Assembly (NCBI RefSeq): GCF_028745505.1
Contig: NZ_JAQZZL010000001.1
Span: 1,240,001-1,304,000 of the forward strand
Length of the DNA stretch: 64,000 bases
Direction of reading: 5' to 3'
Source: Lentisphaera marina
Lineage (GTDB): Bacteria > Verrucomicrobiota > Lentisphaeria > Lentisphaerales > Lentisphaeraceae
Position 1 is the first letter of the stretch. Every line of letters begins with the position of its first letter. A program made the translations under genes and the position numbers. The notes below the pieces were generated by a model that did no database searches, was not told where the DNA came from, and saw only the letters and a list, made by a program, of their open reading frames with translations. Positions 49,615-56,886 of this stretch are shown here, piece after piece.

Positions 49615-51183
49615 ATGAACATGCAAAATATAATGCGCTCGCTTCCTTTGATTGCGGGCGTTTTAGGTCAAAAGTATGGAGTCAAAGTGGAAGTCGGTGG
49701 AAGCTCTGCTTATACGGATGGTGAGACTATTCATTTACCATCCTTACCTGCTGAGGCGACTGATATTCAGCTGAACTTAGTGAGGTCGTACCTCGATCAC
49801 GAGTCTGCTCATATTCGCCATACGGATTTTGAGGTTCTTAAGCAGAAGAACATCACTCCATTGAAGAAACATATTTGGAATATATTGGAGGACTGGCGAG
49901 TTGAAAATGAGCTTGCTAAGCGTTACCCCGGTTGCCGCCAAAACTTCAACTGGCTTATTCATCATACTTTCGCTAAGAAGAAGTATAAGATCGATCCAGA
50001 TCCCGGCATTCAAATAGTTAATTACATATTGCTCTCGGTTCGAGCCTGGGATGTGGCTGCAGTTGAGTCAAACAAAGCATTGGTGGGAGATAGTCTAGCT
50101 AAGCAATATTTGAACTTATTATGGGATATTAATACTGTCCTTAATGATGCTAAAACGCATTGTTTAAGCTCAGCTGACTGCCTGGCTTATACTGAAGAAA
50201 TCGTGAAAGTGATCGAGAATCATGCTAAATGCCAAGAGCCATCAAAGAAAGAATCCAATGGTCAAGCTACAACTATATCAAGTGAGGCTGATACCGATGG
50301 TGAATCAGAGCCGAATGGTATCCCCGAAAATATATTAGAGGAGTTGCTGAGCTATGGAGAGAGTATGCTTCCAAGTGATATGGGTGAGGATGTTGCCAAA
50401 CAACTCAAGGATATAAGTAGTAAAAAGACTGCAATGATTGTTGCTACTGAATCTATGAGTCAAGCAAATCATTTGTCTCCGTCTTCCTTAAGTGAAATTC
50501 AACAGGCTTCAAACGCATTGAGCTCAAGGCTGCAAGGTCTATTGCAGAGTCGTAAACTCAAGCGCAGTATGCCAGGACGTAGCGGTAAGCTTGATCCTCA
50601 CAGACTGAATAAGGTTTGGTACTCAAGTAAAGTGTTTCTTCGTCATGAAGAGAATCAAGGGCTCAATACCCATGTTCATATCCTTTTGGATTGTTCCGGG
50701 TCGATGCAAGGGAAACGTATAAAGCTGGCTTCCCAAGCTTGTTATACTGTGGCGAAAGCTCTTTCCCGTATCGATGGAGTAAAGAAGTCAGTTACAGCTT
50801 TTCCTGCAAAGAGCAATGGAAATTTACCAGGGGTGTTTCCCTTGCTAAAACCAAATCAAGGTATGCATACCATGTTTGAACTAACTGCCTCTGGAGGAAC
50901 GCCTCTAGGTGAATCTCTGTGGTATGTGCTGCAACAGGACTGTATGCGCTTGGAGAGTCGTAAGCTTATCCTCATCTTGAGTGATGGGGAACCTGACTTA
51001 GCTACAAGTGTGGTGGCTTCTATTAAGCAAGGTAAGCAACTTGGTTTTGAGTTTTATGGCCTCGGAATTCAACACGGTGCTTTGAAGCAATATCTGCCAG
51101 ATGAGTATGAAGTCATAAATGATTTAAATGAGCTCGTTCCTGCGATGTTCAACTTGCTTCAGGGGAAGTTACTCCAGATATAA
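49615..51183 (+). CDS. CobT-like VWA protein with HExxH-like site
   Basis: 522 residues with GGAG upstream. The N-terminal third contains YLDHESAHIRHTDFEVL (H-E-S-A-H) followed by NILEDWRVENELAKRYPGC, a metal-site pattern like that of zincin peptidases but possibly structural. An acidic central linker leads to a C-terminal VWA domain: HVHILLDCSGSMQGKRIKLA (MIDAS D-x-S-x-S), then TASGGTPLGESLW and ILILSDGEPDLAT. It pairs with the CobS-like ATPase, the usual MoxR-VWA partnership. The substrate is unknown. Confidence 0.85.
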   Translation: MNMQNIMRSLPLIAGVLGQKYGVKVEVGGSSAYTDGETIHLPSLPAEATDIQLNLVRSYLDHESAHIRHTDFEVLKQKNITPLKKHIWNILEDWRVENELAKRYPGCRQNFNWLIHHTFAKKKYKIDPDPGIQIVNYILLSVRAWDVAAVESNKALVGDSLAKQYLNLLWDINTVLNDAKTHCLSSADCLAYTEEIVKVIENHAKCQEPSKKESNGQATTISSEADTDGESEPNGIPENILEELLSYGESMLPSDMGEDVAKQLKDISSKKTAMIVATESMSQANHLSPSSLSEIQQASNALSSRLQGLLQSRKLKRSMPGRSGKLDPHRLNKVWYSSKVFLRHEENQGLNTHVHILLDCSGSMQGKRIKLASQACYTVAKALSRIDGVKKSVTAFPAKSNGNLPGVFPLLKPNQGMHTMFELTASGGTPLGESLWYVLQQDCMRLESRKLILILSDGEPDLATSVVASIKQGKQLGFEFYGLGIQHGALKQYLPDEYEVINDLNELVPAMFNLLQGKLLQI

Positions 51184-51311
51184 AAGACGGAGCCATCAAC
51201 CAGCTAGGAGGGGAGGTATGGAGGGAAGATAGCTGATGACCCCGAGGAACATAATCATATTCAAGATCTCAACAATAACAACTCAAATAATATTAAAAAA
51301 AGGAAAATAAG

Positions 51312-51899
51312 ATGGGTGCAAACTTTAATTATTATACTTACCGGGGAGGTAAAACAGAACTGCCTTCTCATCATAAAGAATTACAAGAAGAGGAATGTGA
51401 AACCCATGGGAATGACACCTATGCTGGCCATATAGGCATTATGCCAAGTGGTATCGATTTCGTAGAACATAAAGCTTTTGAAAACGAAGATCAAGCTCGT
51501 GAGCACTTAGAAGATAATCATAGAAAATGGGATCGAGCCATGGCCGTGCCCTTTAAAGGAACTGGAGTCGTTTACGATAAAGCCTCCCAGCTTCTAAGAG
51601 ATCAAAGAAATAAAGTCACAGCTGAGTTAACAACACTTGAAGCTGATACACTTCTTAGTATTCGTTCGACCAAGTCAAAAACTATAGGTTGCAAGAAATG
51701 TGGTTCCTCGGTAAGCAGACTCTATATCACCTGTGCTGATTGTCCCGTGTGTGGTAAGCGAGAAACTTTCTACAGCAAAACGCAAGCTGAGCGTATAAAG
51801 CGCAAGCGAGACAAGCTTCGTCAACTTAACTCAAAATCATTAAAGCAAACTCAAACCATAACGACTTGCTATGTCGTTGGTGGCTGGTGTGTGGAATAG
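51312..51899 (+). CDS. zinc-ribbon protein of unknown function
   Basis: 195 residues with AAGGAA upstream. The first half has many His and Glu (ELPSHHKELQEEECETHGND) and GIDFVEHKAFENEDQAREHL. The centre is a helical linker. The C-terminal part is a zinc ribbon: IGCKKCGSSVSRLYITCADCPVCGKR (written in parts: GCKKCGS, CADCPVCG), then a basic region (ERIKRKRDKLRQL). It may bind nucleic acid. No family recognised. Confidence 0.65.
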   Translation: MGANFNYYTYRGGKTELPSHHKELQEEECETHGNDTYAGHIGIMPSGIDFVEHKAFENEDQAREHLEDNHRKWDRAMAVPFKGTGVVYDKASQLLRDQRNKVTAELTTLEADTLLSIRSTKSKTIGCKKCGSSVSRLYITCADCPVCGKRETFYSKTQAERIKRKRDKLRQLNSKSLKQTQTITTCYVVGGWCVE

Positions 51900-51937
51900 G
51901 GATTGTAAATACCTAACTCAAAAAAAAGGAAAATATC

Positions 51938-52246
51938 ATGAGTACAAAAATCAAATGCCCGAAATGTGGTAAAGACATGTTGCAGTCAAATCTTTATCAA
52001 GTGAGTGGCACAGTCTGTGGTGGGGCCATCTTTGGTCTAGCCGGGTTTATGGCAAGAAATATCGCTACTAAAACTATAGTGACCGCAGGTGCTTCAGTAG
52101 TTGCTGGTCCTGTTGGTGGGATAGCAGGTGCAGTAGCTGGTTGTGCTGCGGGAGCTGCAGTCGGCAATCGTGTGGGTAAACATATCGACGAAGAAGTTGT
52201 TATGAAATACAAATGCATAGGCTGTGATGCTGAACTTAAGCTCTAG
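51938..52246 (+). CDS. split zinc ribbon with glycine-zipper membrane insert
   Basis: 102 residues with AAGGAAA upstream. CPKCGK at the start and CIGCDAEL at the end would form one zinc ribbon. Between them is a Gly/Ala-rich hydrophobic stretch (GGAIFGLAGFMARN, then AGASVVAGPVGGIAGAVAGC, GAAVG) with glycine-zipper spacing. The layout suggests two membrane-crossing helices brought back to a cytosolic zinc knot. Function unknown; small glycine-zipper proteins can form oligomers or pores. Confidence 0.7.
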   Translation: MSTKIKCPKCGKDMLQSNLYQVSGTVCGGAIFGLAGFMARNIATKTIVTAGASVVAGPVGGIAGAVAGCAAGAAVGNRVGKHIDEEVVMKYKCIGCDAELKL

Positions 52247-52358
52247 CTAGGCGTTGACAGTTAAGATCAAACACATATTTTAAAGAACATAATTTTAAAA
52301 TTCTTGCTCCGCTCAAAATCGCCAGTTTTACTAAGAAGCAAGAACAACGGTAAGTCGT

Positions 52359-52383
52359 CCCCCTTTCAATTTTTGAGAGGGGG
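52359..52383 (+). terminator. C/G-rich hairpin after zinc-ribbon gene
   Basis: CCCCCTTTC pairs with GAGAGGGGG (one G-T pair) around a 7-base loop. It lies about 110 bp after the stop of the glycine-zipper gene; the downstream T-run is short. Confidence 0.55.
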
Positions 52384-52407
52384 GTGGTTTACTGTGTTGT
52401 ATCCTTT

Positions 52408-52480
52408 GAGGGGTATGATTTTGTTCTTAACGTATCTGGCGATACGCGAGCGGGCTTTGTCATATCCCTCTTTTCGTTTT
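52408..52480 (+). ncRNA. candidate structured leader RNA
   Basis: Outer arms GAGGGGTATGA (52408-52418) and TCATATCCCTC (52460-52470, one G-T pair) enclose a perfect inner hairpin (CGTATC-TGGC-GATACG, 52431-52446), followed by TTTTCGTTTT. It sits between the C/G-rich hairpin and the 52523 start. It could be a leader with an attenuator or a small RNA. No known riboswitch class recognised. Confidence 0.4.
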
Positions 52481-52522
52481 GGAGGGTTGTGGCGTTAAAA
52501 CCAAACACCAAAAGGACGCAAA

Positions 52523-52864
52523 ATGAAAGATATAAAATATACATCCATCAGCAGTCTTGAATCAGAGATTAAGGATCTCATCAAAAACAAACAGGGGTTT
52601 CGAGTCCTTGACGTTGGAGGGGCCATGTCAGATAGTGTTCGTTCGATCGAGCGTGAAATCGAATCACAAAACTTTAAGTGCCGTATTTATACCGCTGGCC
52701 GAATTGCTGCGGCGGGCGGTTCGGTATTCACTGGTGTATTAGGGGTTGTGGGAGCAGCTTCAGCCATAGGTATAGCCGCCCATAACCTAGCAACTTACGA
52801 TCCCGATTTTGAAATCAAGAAGCATAAAATTGACAAAGCGATTACCGTGGCTTACATGCGCTGA
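52523..52864 (+). CDS. small protein with Gly/Ala-rich hydrophobic segment
   Basis: 113 residues with AAGGAC upstream. The N-terminal half is soluble (LVKD-free, FRVLDVGGAMSDSVRSIERE); a hydrophobic Gly/Ala-rich stretch follows (AAAGGSVFTGVLGVVGAASA, IGIAAH), then a charged C-terminus. The hydrophobic part resembles the glycine-zipper of the gene before it, so the two may be membrane partners. No family recognised. Confidence 0.6.
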   Translation: MKDIKYTSISSLESEIKDLIKNKQGFRVLDVGGAMSDSVRSIEREIESQNFKCRIYTAGRIAAAGGSVFTGVLGVVGAASAIGIAAHNLATYDPDFEIKKHKIDKAITVAYMR

Positions 52865-52885
52865 TTTTTCAAAGAAAGAATAATA

Positions 52886-52925
52886 AAAGAGTCTTTCGTT
52901 AATTAGTTGTTGGGCTCTTTTTTTT
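52886..52925 (+). terminator. Rho-independent terminator of the CobS/VWA module
   Basis: AAAGAGTC pairs with GGCTCTTT, ending in a run of eight T, 22 bp after the last gene of the module. Confidence 0.75.
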
Positions 52926-53475
52926 GTCAAAGCTCTATTTTAAGACGTGCCAGCAATGGAGTTTAAGTGCTGTATCAAACAATGACGATACCTAGGAAGT
53001 ATTCCCTTATACACCCAAAACTTTAAAGCTGTGAGCTAATGATTTTATTAGCAAACCATAAAAGAATGAAACAGATAAAACTGTAGTGATCACGATAAGA
53101 TCTGCCTTGATAATGGCGCAGCTGTTTTTAAGATCCATAACTTGTCCTTTGGTTCTTTTTAAAATAGTATTTATTGTTATTTTTTAGTGTGGTGAAGTAG
53201 TTAGACCTAATGCTTCATTAAGTTCATAGCCAACGGTATTGTATTGTCGGTTTTACTGATGAAAGTACTTTGAAGTTATTGCTTATTATGAGGGAGAGTT
53301 GGTTCGAGGTCTGTCTTATAATATGTTTTTAAATTGGTAGATATATGAACTCAGTTTCGTGTTGCTATGTATTAAGATGTAAATTTAAGTTTAGGGTCCG
53401 CTAATCGTGTAACCTAATAATAGTCTTCGCCATAGAAAGGGTTTTGTTGTATTAGTCGTTTATATTTGTCCATAC
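52926..53475. other. mostly non-coding region between module and integrase
   Basis: About 550 bp. Apart from the small minus-strand frame at 53007-53138 I see no gene, tRNA or clear repeat. It would be a normal place for an integrase-proximal attachment or regulatory site, but no copy of the tRNA-Ala 3' end was found here by eye. Confidence 0.5.
53007..53138 (-). CDS. possible very small membrane protein
   Basis: 43 residues: MDLKNSCAIIKADLIVITTV followed by more hydrophobic residues (LSVSFFYGLLI) and a short polar end. AAGGA lies 6 bp before the ATG. One TM helix. Small hydrophobic peptides in islands include type I toxins, but there is no direct evidence for that here. Confidence 0.4.
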   Translation of the reverse strand: MDLKNSCAIIKADLIVITTVLSVSFFYGLLIKSLAHSFKVLGV

Positions 53476-54771
53476 TCACAATAGCATTTTTTTAATAGCT
53501 CTTATTTCTTTGCTATCGATTTCCAGTTTTGAGATATAATCCAGAACTTTGTCAATTTTCTCCTGAGGGGATTTTTTTTGATCCTTATGCTTAGTCACCG
53601 CGTCAATCGCCAGTGATTGGGCATCCTCACCAATGTGGACGTAGTATTGATCGAGAATATCACTTGCCGCACCAAGTATGCTCTGGGTGACGGCTTTGGG
53701 GACTCCGGCTTCCGCACAGTGAGAAGCAAAGCTGTGACGCAGAGAGTGAAAACCATAAACAGATACAGCGCGTTTGCGACCAGGGATTTTCTGATTGGGC
53801 TCAAGACCGATCCATTTGATGACGCGCATGACGTCGTTATTGATGAGGGTAGCACCAGTATTCTTACCGTTATCATCCTCTTGTCGGTAACGAGCTGAGA
53901 TGTTGGGTAAGACGTAGTTGTTAATTTTCCATTGTTTGGCTTCTTGCAGAGCGGTGTAGAGCTTCTCTGATATAGGGACTGATACATTGACGCCAGTTTT
54001 GAATTGTTTAACGCTGATGCGTCTACGATCGAAATTAACAGTGTCCCACTGAAGAAGAGCGCAGTCTTTCATACGCTGACCGCTAAACATGCCGATATAA
54101 TAAAGTACCTTGATTTCAGGTTTATTAATAACCTCATATTTCTTGTCGTCTAAAACCTTTAGGAGGTTCAGTTCTTGCTCTCTGGTGAAGCATAAACGGC
54201 GAACATGATTATCTTGTTCTTCACGTCGTTTACGATGTAGTGCTGGGCTTTTGAAAGGATTCGCTCCAGGGTAATAATTATTTAGAGTTTCGAAAATGCG
54301 TTTAATGCGTCTTATCTTGCGATTGTGGGTGTCGACCGCCTGTTTCTGTTTGCGAAGCTTGTCGGCAAATTTTATAGCATCTGCTGTAGTGATATCTTGA
54401 AGCTTTGGATCGCCTTTCATAAATTTAGTGAACTCGACCCAGGTTCGTTGATAAGACTGCTGTTCGGATACTGTGGCTGGAGTTGCTTTGTCTGGATGGA
54501 GATCATAAGTATCCCAGGCTTCAGATAGTTTAAGTTGTTTACTCTCGATTCCAAAGCTGGCATGTTTGACATGAGCTGCAACAATATCAAGAGTGGGGGC
54601 GTTAATGACGGGAACCATTTCTTCGGCGCGTTCGATTGCTTCTCTAAAGTTTTTAGTCTTTAGGCTGACTGCCTTGCGTTTGCCTTTGAGCTGATAACGA
54701 AAATAAAAGGTGCCGTTATCTACCATTTGGTAAACGGTGCCAGTGCTAATCTTTTTCTTTTGAATTGCCAT
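53476..54771 (-). CDS. tyrosine recombinase (island integrase)
   Basis: 431 residues. N-terminal SAM-like arm-binding domain, then the catalytic domain with Arg in IGMFSGQRMKDCALLQW (about residue 232), HSLRHSFASHCAEAG (His-x-x-Arg, about 345) and the Tyr in ILDQYYVHIG (about 375). A C-terminal helical tail of about 50 residues follows. It lies 198 bp from the 3' end of tRNA-Ala and points away from it. tRNA genes are standard targets for such integrases, so it most likely inserted the region to its left. Confidence 0.92.
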   Translation of the reverse strand: MAIQKKKISTGTVYQMVDNGTFYFRYQLKGKRKAVSLKTKNFREAIERAEEMVPVINAPTLDIVAAHVKHASFGIESKQLKLSEAWDTYDLHPDKATPATVSEQQSYQRTWVEFTKFMKGDPKLQDITTADAIKFADKLRKQKQAVDTHNRKIRRIKRIFETLNNYYPGANPFKSPALHRKRREEQDNHVRRLCFTREQELNLLKVLDDKKYEVINKPEIKVLYYIGMFSGQRMKDCALLQWDTVNFDRRRISVKQFKTGVNVSVPISEKLYTALQEAKQWKINNYVLPNISARYRQEDDNGKNTGATLINNDVMRVIKWIGLEPNQKIPGRKRAVSVYGFHSLRHSFASHCAEAGVPKAVTQSILGAASDILDQYYVHIGEDAQSLAIDAVTKHKDQKKSPQEKIDKVLDYISKLEIDSKEIRAIKKMLL

Positions 54772-54940
54772 GTGCTTGCTCCCCTATCGTATTTTACTGT
54801 ATTTATCTCAATCTATACGATCTTGGGGTACTTTCATAGTAAAAGTGGTAGTAAAATGGCAACGATTTAATAAAAAGTAAGGATATGAGATGTGTCAGGA
54901 ATCTCATAAGTGGCTTGTATGAAGCTGTTTATAAATAAAA

Positions 54941-54965
54941 AAGCCACTTCCGAAGAAGTGGCTTT
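54941..54965 (-). terminator. tRNA-Ala terminator
   Basis: On the minus strand AAAGCCACTTC-TTCG-GAAGTGGCTTT with a T-run after it: a stable stem with a UUCG-type loop, 5 bp downstream of the tRNA. Confidence 0.9.
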
Positions 54966-54969
54966 CAAG

Positions 54970-55043
54970 TGGAGCATAAGGGACTCGAACCCTTGACCTC
55001 ATCACTGCCAGCGACGCGCTCTAGCCAACTGAGCTAATGCCCC
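54970..55043 (-). tRNA. tRNA-Ala (anticodon GGC)
   Basis: 74-nt cloverleaf on the minus strand. Acceptor GGGGCAT pairs with ATGCTCC (one G-T), D arm GCTC/GAGC, anticodon stem CGTCG/TGATG (two G-T pairs), loop CTGGCAG with anticodon GGC, variable AGGTC, T arm AAGGG-TTCGAGT-CCCTT, discriminator A. The CCA end is not encoded. Its 3' end faces the integrase gene and is the probable attachment site of the island. Confidence 0.95.
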
Positions 55044-55109
55044 TTTTTGAATGAGCTCACTCTAGAGAGTTATAGCTGTTTTGCAAGAGAGAAATAAAGT
55101 GAAAAGCAA

Positions 55110-55135
55110 AAAAAAAAGCTACTGAAAAAGTAGCT
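55110..55135 (-). terminator. dnaA terminator
   Basis: Minus strand AGCTACT, 5-base loop, AGTAGCT, then a run of T residues, 32 bp after the dnaA stop. Confidence 0.85.
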
Positions 55136-55166
55136 AGGGTGAAATTGTATATGAAGCTTTGTCGCT

Positions 55167-56600
55167 TTAGAGGTTTTCTAAGCGCTTTTTAAGAAAAAAG
55201 ACTTTATCTTTAAAGCTCTGGTCGAGTTCCATCTGCTCATTGACGGCATTGCATGAGTGCAAAACGGTGGCATGAGTTCTGCGGAATTGCTCGGCAATTG
55301 TCGGGAAGGATTCTTCGGTGAGGTTGCGGCTTAAATACATAGCAACTTGACGAGGAGTCACAATTGATTGAGTACGCTTTTTACCCAGGATATCTTTGAT
55401 GCCAACATCGAAGTACTCAGCCACTTGGCGAAGGATTACAGTGATGTCAAGATTGCGGTCAGAGGTGTTTTCCAATTGACCACCAAGAACTTCTCGAGCG
55501 AGAGATACGTTAACTTCGTAGCCCATTGTAGAAGCATAAGTAACTAAGCGAACGAGGGCACCTTCGAGTTTTCTAATGTGCGACTTAATATTTGACGCAA
55601 TAAAATCGAGTACTTCGTTGGGGATATGCACATTCATTGAGCTACGTTTTTGACGGAGTATAGCAACGCGAGTTTCAAATTCTGGCTTTAAGACATCGAC
55701 AATTTGTCCATGCTCAAAGCGAGATACAAGGCGTTTCTCTAAGCCATCTAACTCATGAGGTTGACAATCCGAAGTTAGGACAATTTGCTTGTTGAGTGAA
55801 TAAAGTGCATTGAAAGTATGAAAGAATTCTTCTTGAGTTTTTGTTTTGTTTTTCAAAAACTGAACATCATCCAACAATAGAATGTCAACATTACGAAATC
55901 TTTTTCTGAAGTTACGCTGATCATTGTGTTGAATAGAGTCAATAAAGATATTGGAGAATTCTTCAGCACTTAGGTACTCTATTCTATGGTAGGGGTTGTG
56001 GCTAATGGTTTCTTGAGCAATTGCGTGAAGCAAATGACTCTTGCCTAGTCCAGAACTGCCATAGATGAAAAGGGGGTTGAAACTAAAGCCGGGTGATTCT
56101 GAGACGGCTTTTGAAGTAGCAAAGGCTAAGCGGTTAGAGTCGCCAACGACAAAGTTTTTAAATGAGTAGCGATCAGAGCTTGGGAAGTTGCTTGGAGACT
56201 TTAGTTCTTTAGTTTCTTCGGTGCTACGACGTCTACTTTTGTCAATGATTGGTTTTAGAGAAATTTTTTCTTCTTTTTGGCCCTCTACAGTGTAAAGTGC
56301 TTCGCCAAGTCCAAGAGCGTCAATGGAAATATCCGTAATTTGATCTGGTAAGTCTTGTTTGCACTCTTTTAAGCTTTCGCGGAGGAGGTTTAAGTAGTTA
56401 TCGCGGATATGATCGATGAAGACATTGTAGCCTTTGTTGAGGCTGATTTTGAAAGTCCCTGATTCATCGATAGATGCGAAAGATTCTTGGAAGAATTTAT
56501 TGAAGCCAGGACTGCTGATTCGAGCGCTGATTACAGGATATAAAATATCCCAAACCGCTTGGCATTCAATAGTTTCCATAAATTTTCCGTGCTCACTCAC
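55167..56600 (-). CDS. dnaA: chromosomal replication initiator DnaA
   Basis: 477 residues, normal length. Domain I is about residues 1-95; a linker follows; domain III (AAA+) has FIYGSSGLGKSHLLHAI (Walker A, about 180) and VDILLLDDVQFLKNKTKTQE (Walker B). Domain IV ends with SFPTIAEQFRRTHATVLHSC, the DnaA box-binding signature, in which the usual D-H-T-T is T-H-A-T. The gene is monocistronic: a terminator follows and the next gene on that strand is tRNA-Ala. No dnaN or recF neighbour is present, and no clear DnaA boxes were seen upstream, so the origin need not be here. Confidence 0.97.
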   Translation of the reverse strand: MSEHGKFMETIECQAVWDILYPVISARISSPGFNKFFQESFASIDESGTFKISLNKGYNVFIDHIRDNYLNLLRESLKECKQDLPDQITDISIDALGLGEALYTVEGQKEEKISLKPIIDKSRRRSTEETKELKSPSNFPSSDRYSFKNFVVGDSNRLAFATSKAVSESPGFSFNPLFIYGSSGLGKSHLLHAIAQETISHNPYHRIEYLSAEEFSNIFIDSIQHNDQRNFRKRFRNVDILLLDDVQFLKNKTKTQEEFFHTFNALYSLNKQIVLTSDCQPHELDGLEKRLVSRFEHGQIVDVLKPEFETRVAILRQKRSSMNVHIPNEVLDFIASNIKSHIRKLEGALVRLVTYASTMGYEVNVSLAREVLGGQLENTSDRNLDITVILRQVAEYFDVGIKDILGKKRTQSIVTPRQVAMYLSRNLTEESFPTIAEQFRRTHATVLHSCNAVNEQMELDQSFKDKVFFLKKRLENL

Positions 56601-56886
56601 TAGTTTTTAAAAAGTCTTAGGCCATCAAAGGCTAGGCTTTTACACTAGGGTCGTGAGAAGCGCTCTTCAAGTGAAAAAAATAAGAAAAATCGAAGTAAAT
56701 TTTCGACCTTTTTATCTATTCAGCTCTTGACACGCAAGAGCTTTCCAAAAATGTAATTTTCAAATAACCATTTTATTTTTATTTTACTTCTTTTTTGATG
56801 GATTTATGAACACTTTTATCAAAGTGAGCCATGAAAAAAAGCTCGTAACAGCGTAAATTATTTCAGAGTGAAAAAATTGAGAGAAA
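56601..56886. promoter_or_regulatory. divergent promoter region of dnaA and the NagA-like operon
   Basis: 286 bp between divergent genes. An 8-bp inverted repeat (AGCTCTTG-acacg-CAAGAGCT, 56722-56742) overlaps a consensus TTGACA (56727-56732) reading toward the NagA-like gene, with only a weak -10 near 56750. This could be an operator over a promoter. No TTATCCACA DnaA box recognised. Confidence 0.5.

Noticed and set aside
47559..51183. Cobaltochelatase (CobS/CobT) of cobalamin synthesis
   Set aside because: No CobN or other cobalamin gene in the window, and DUF3150 with plasmid-like neighbours points to the mobile-element branch of these families.
52926..53475. Second attachment site for the integrase
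   Set aside because: No copy of the tRNA-Ala 3' sequence was found by eye between the module and the integrase.
56601..56886. Chromosomal origin (oriC) upstream of dnaA
   Set aside because: No DnaA box or A+T-rich unwinding region was recognised by eye and no dnaN is adjacent; a computed box search would be needed to reopen this.
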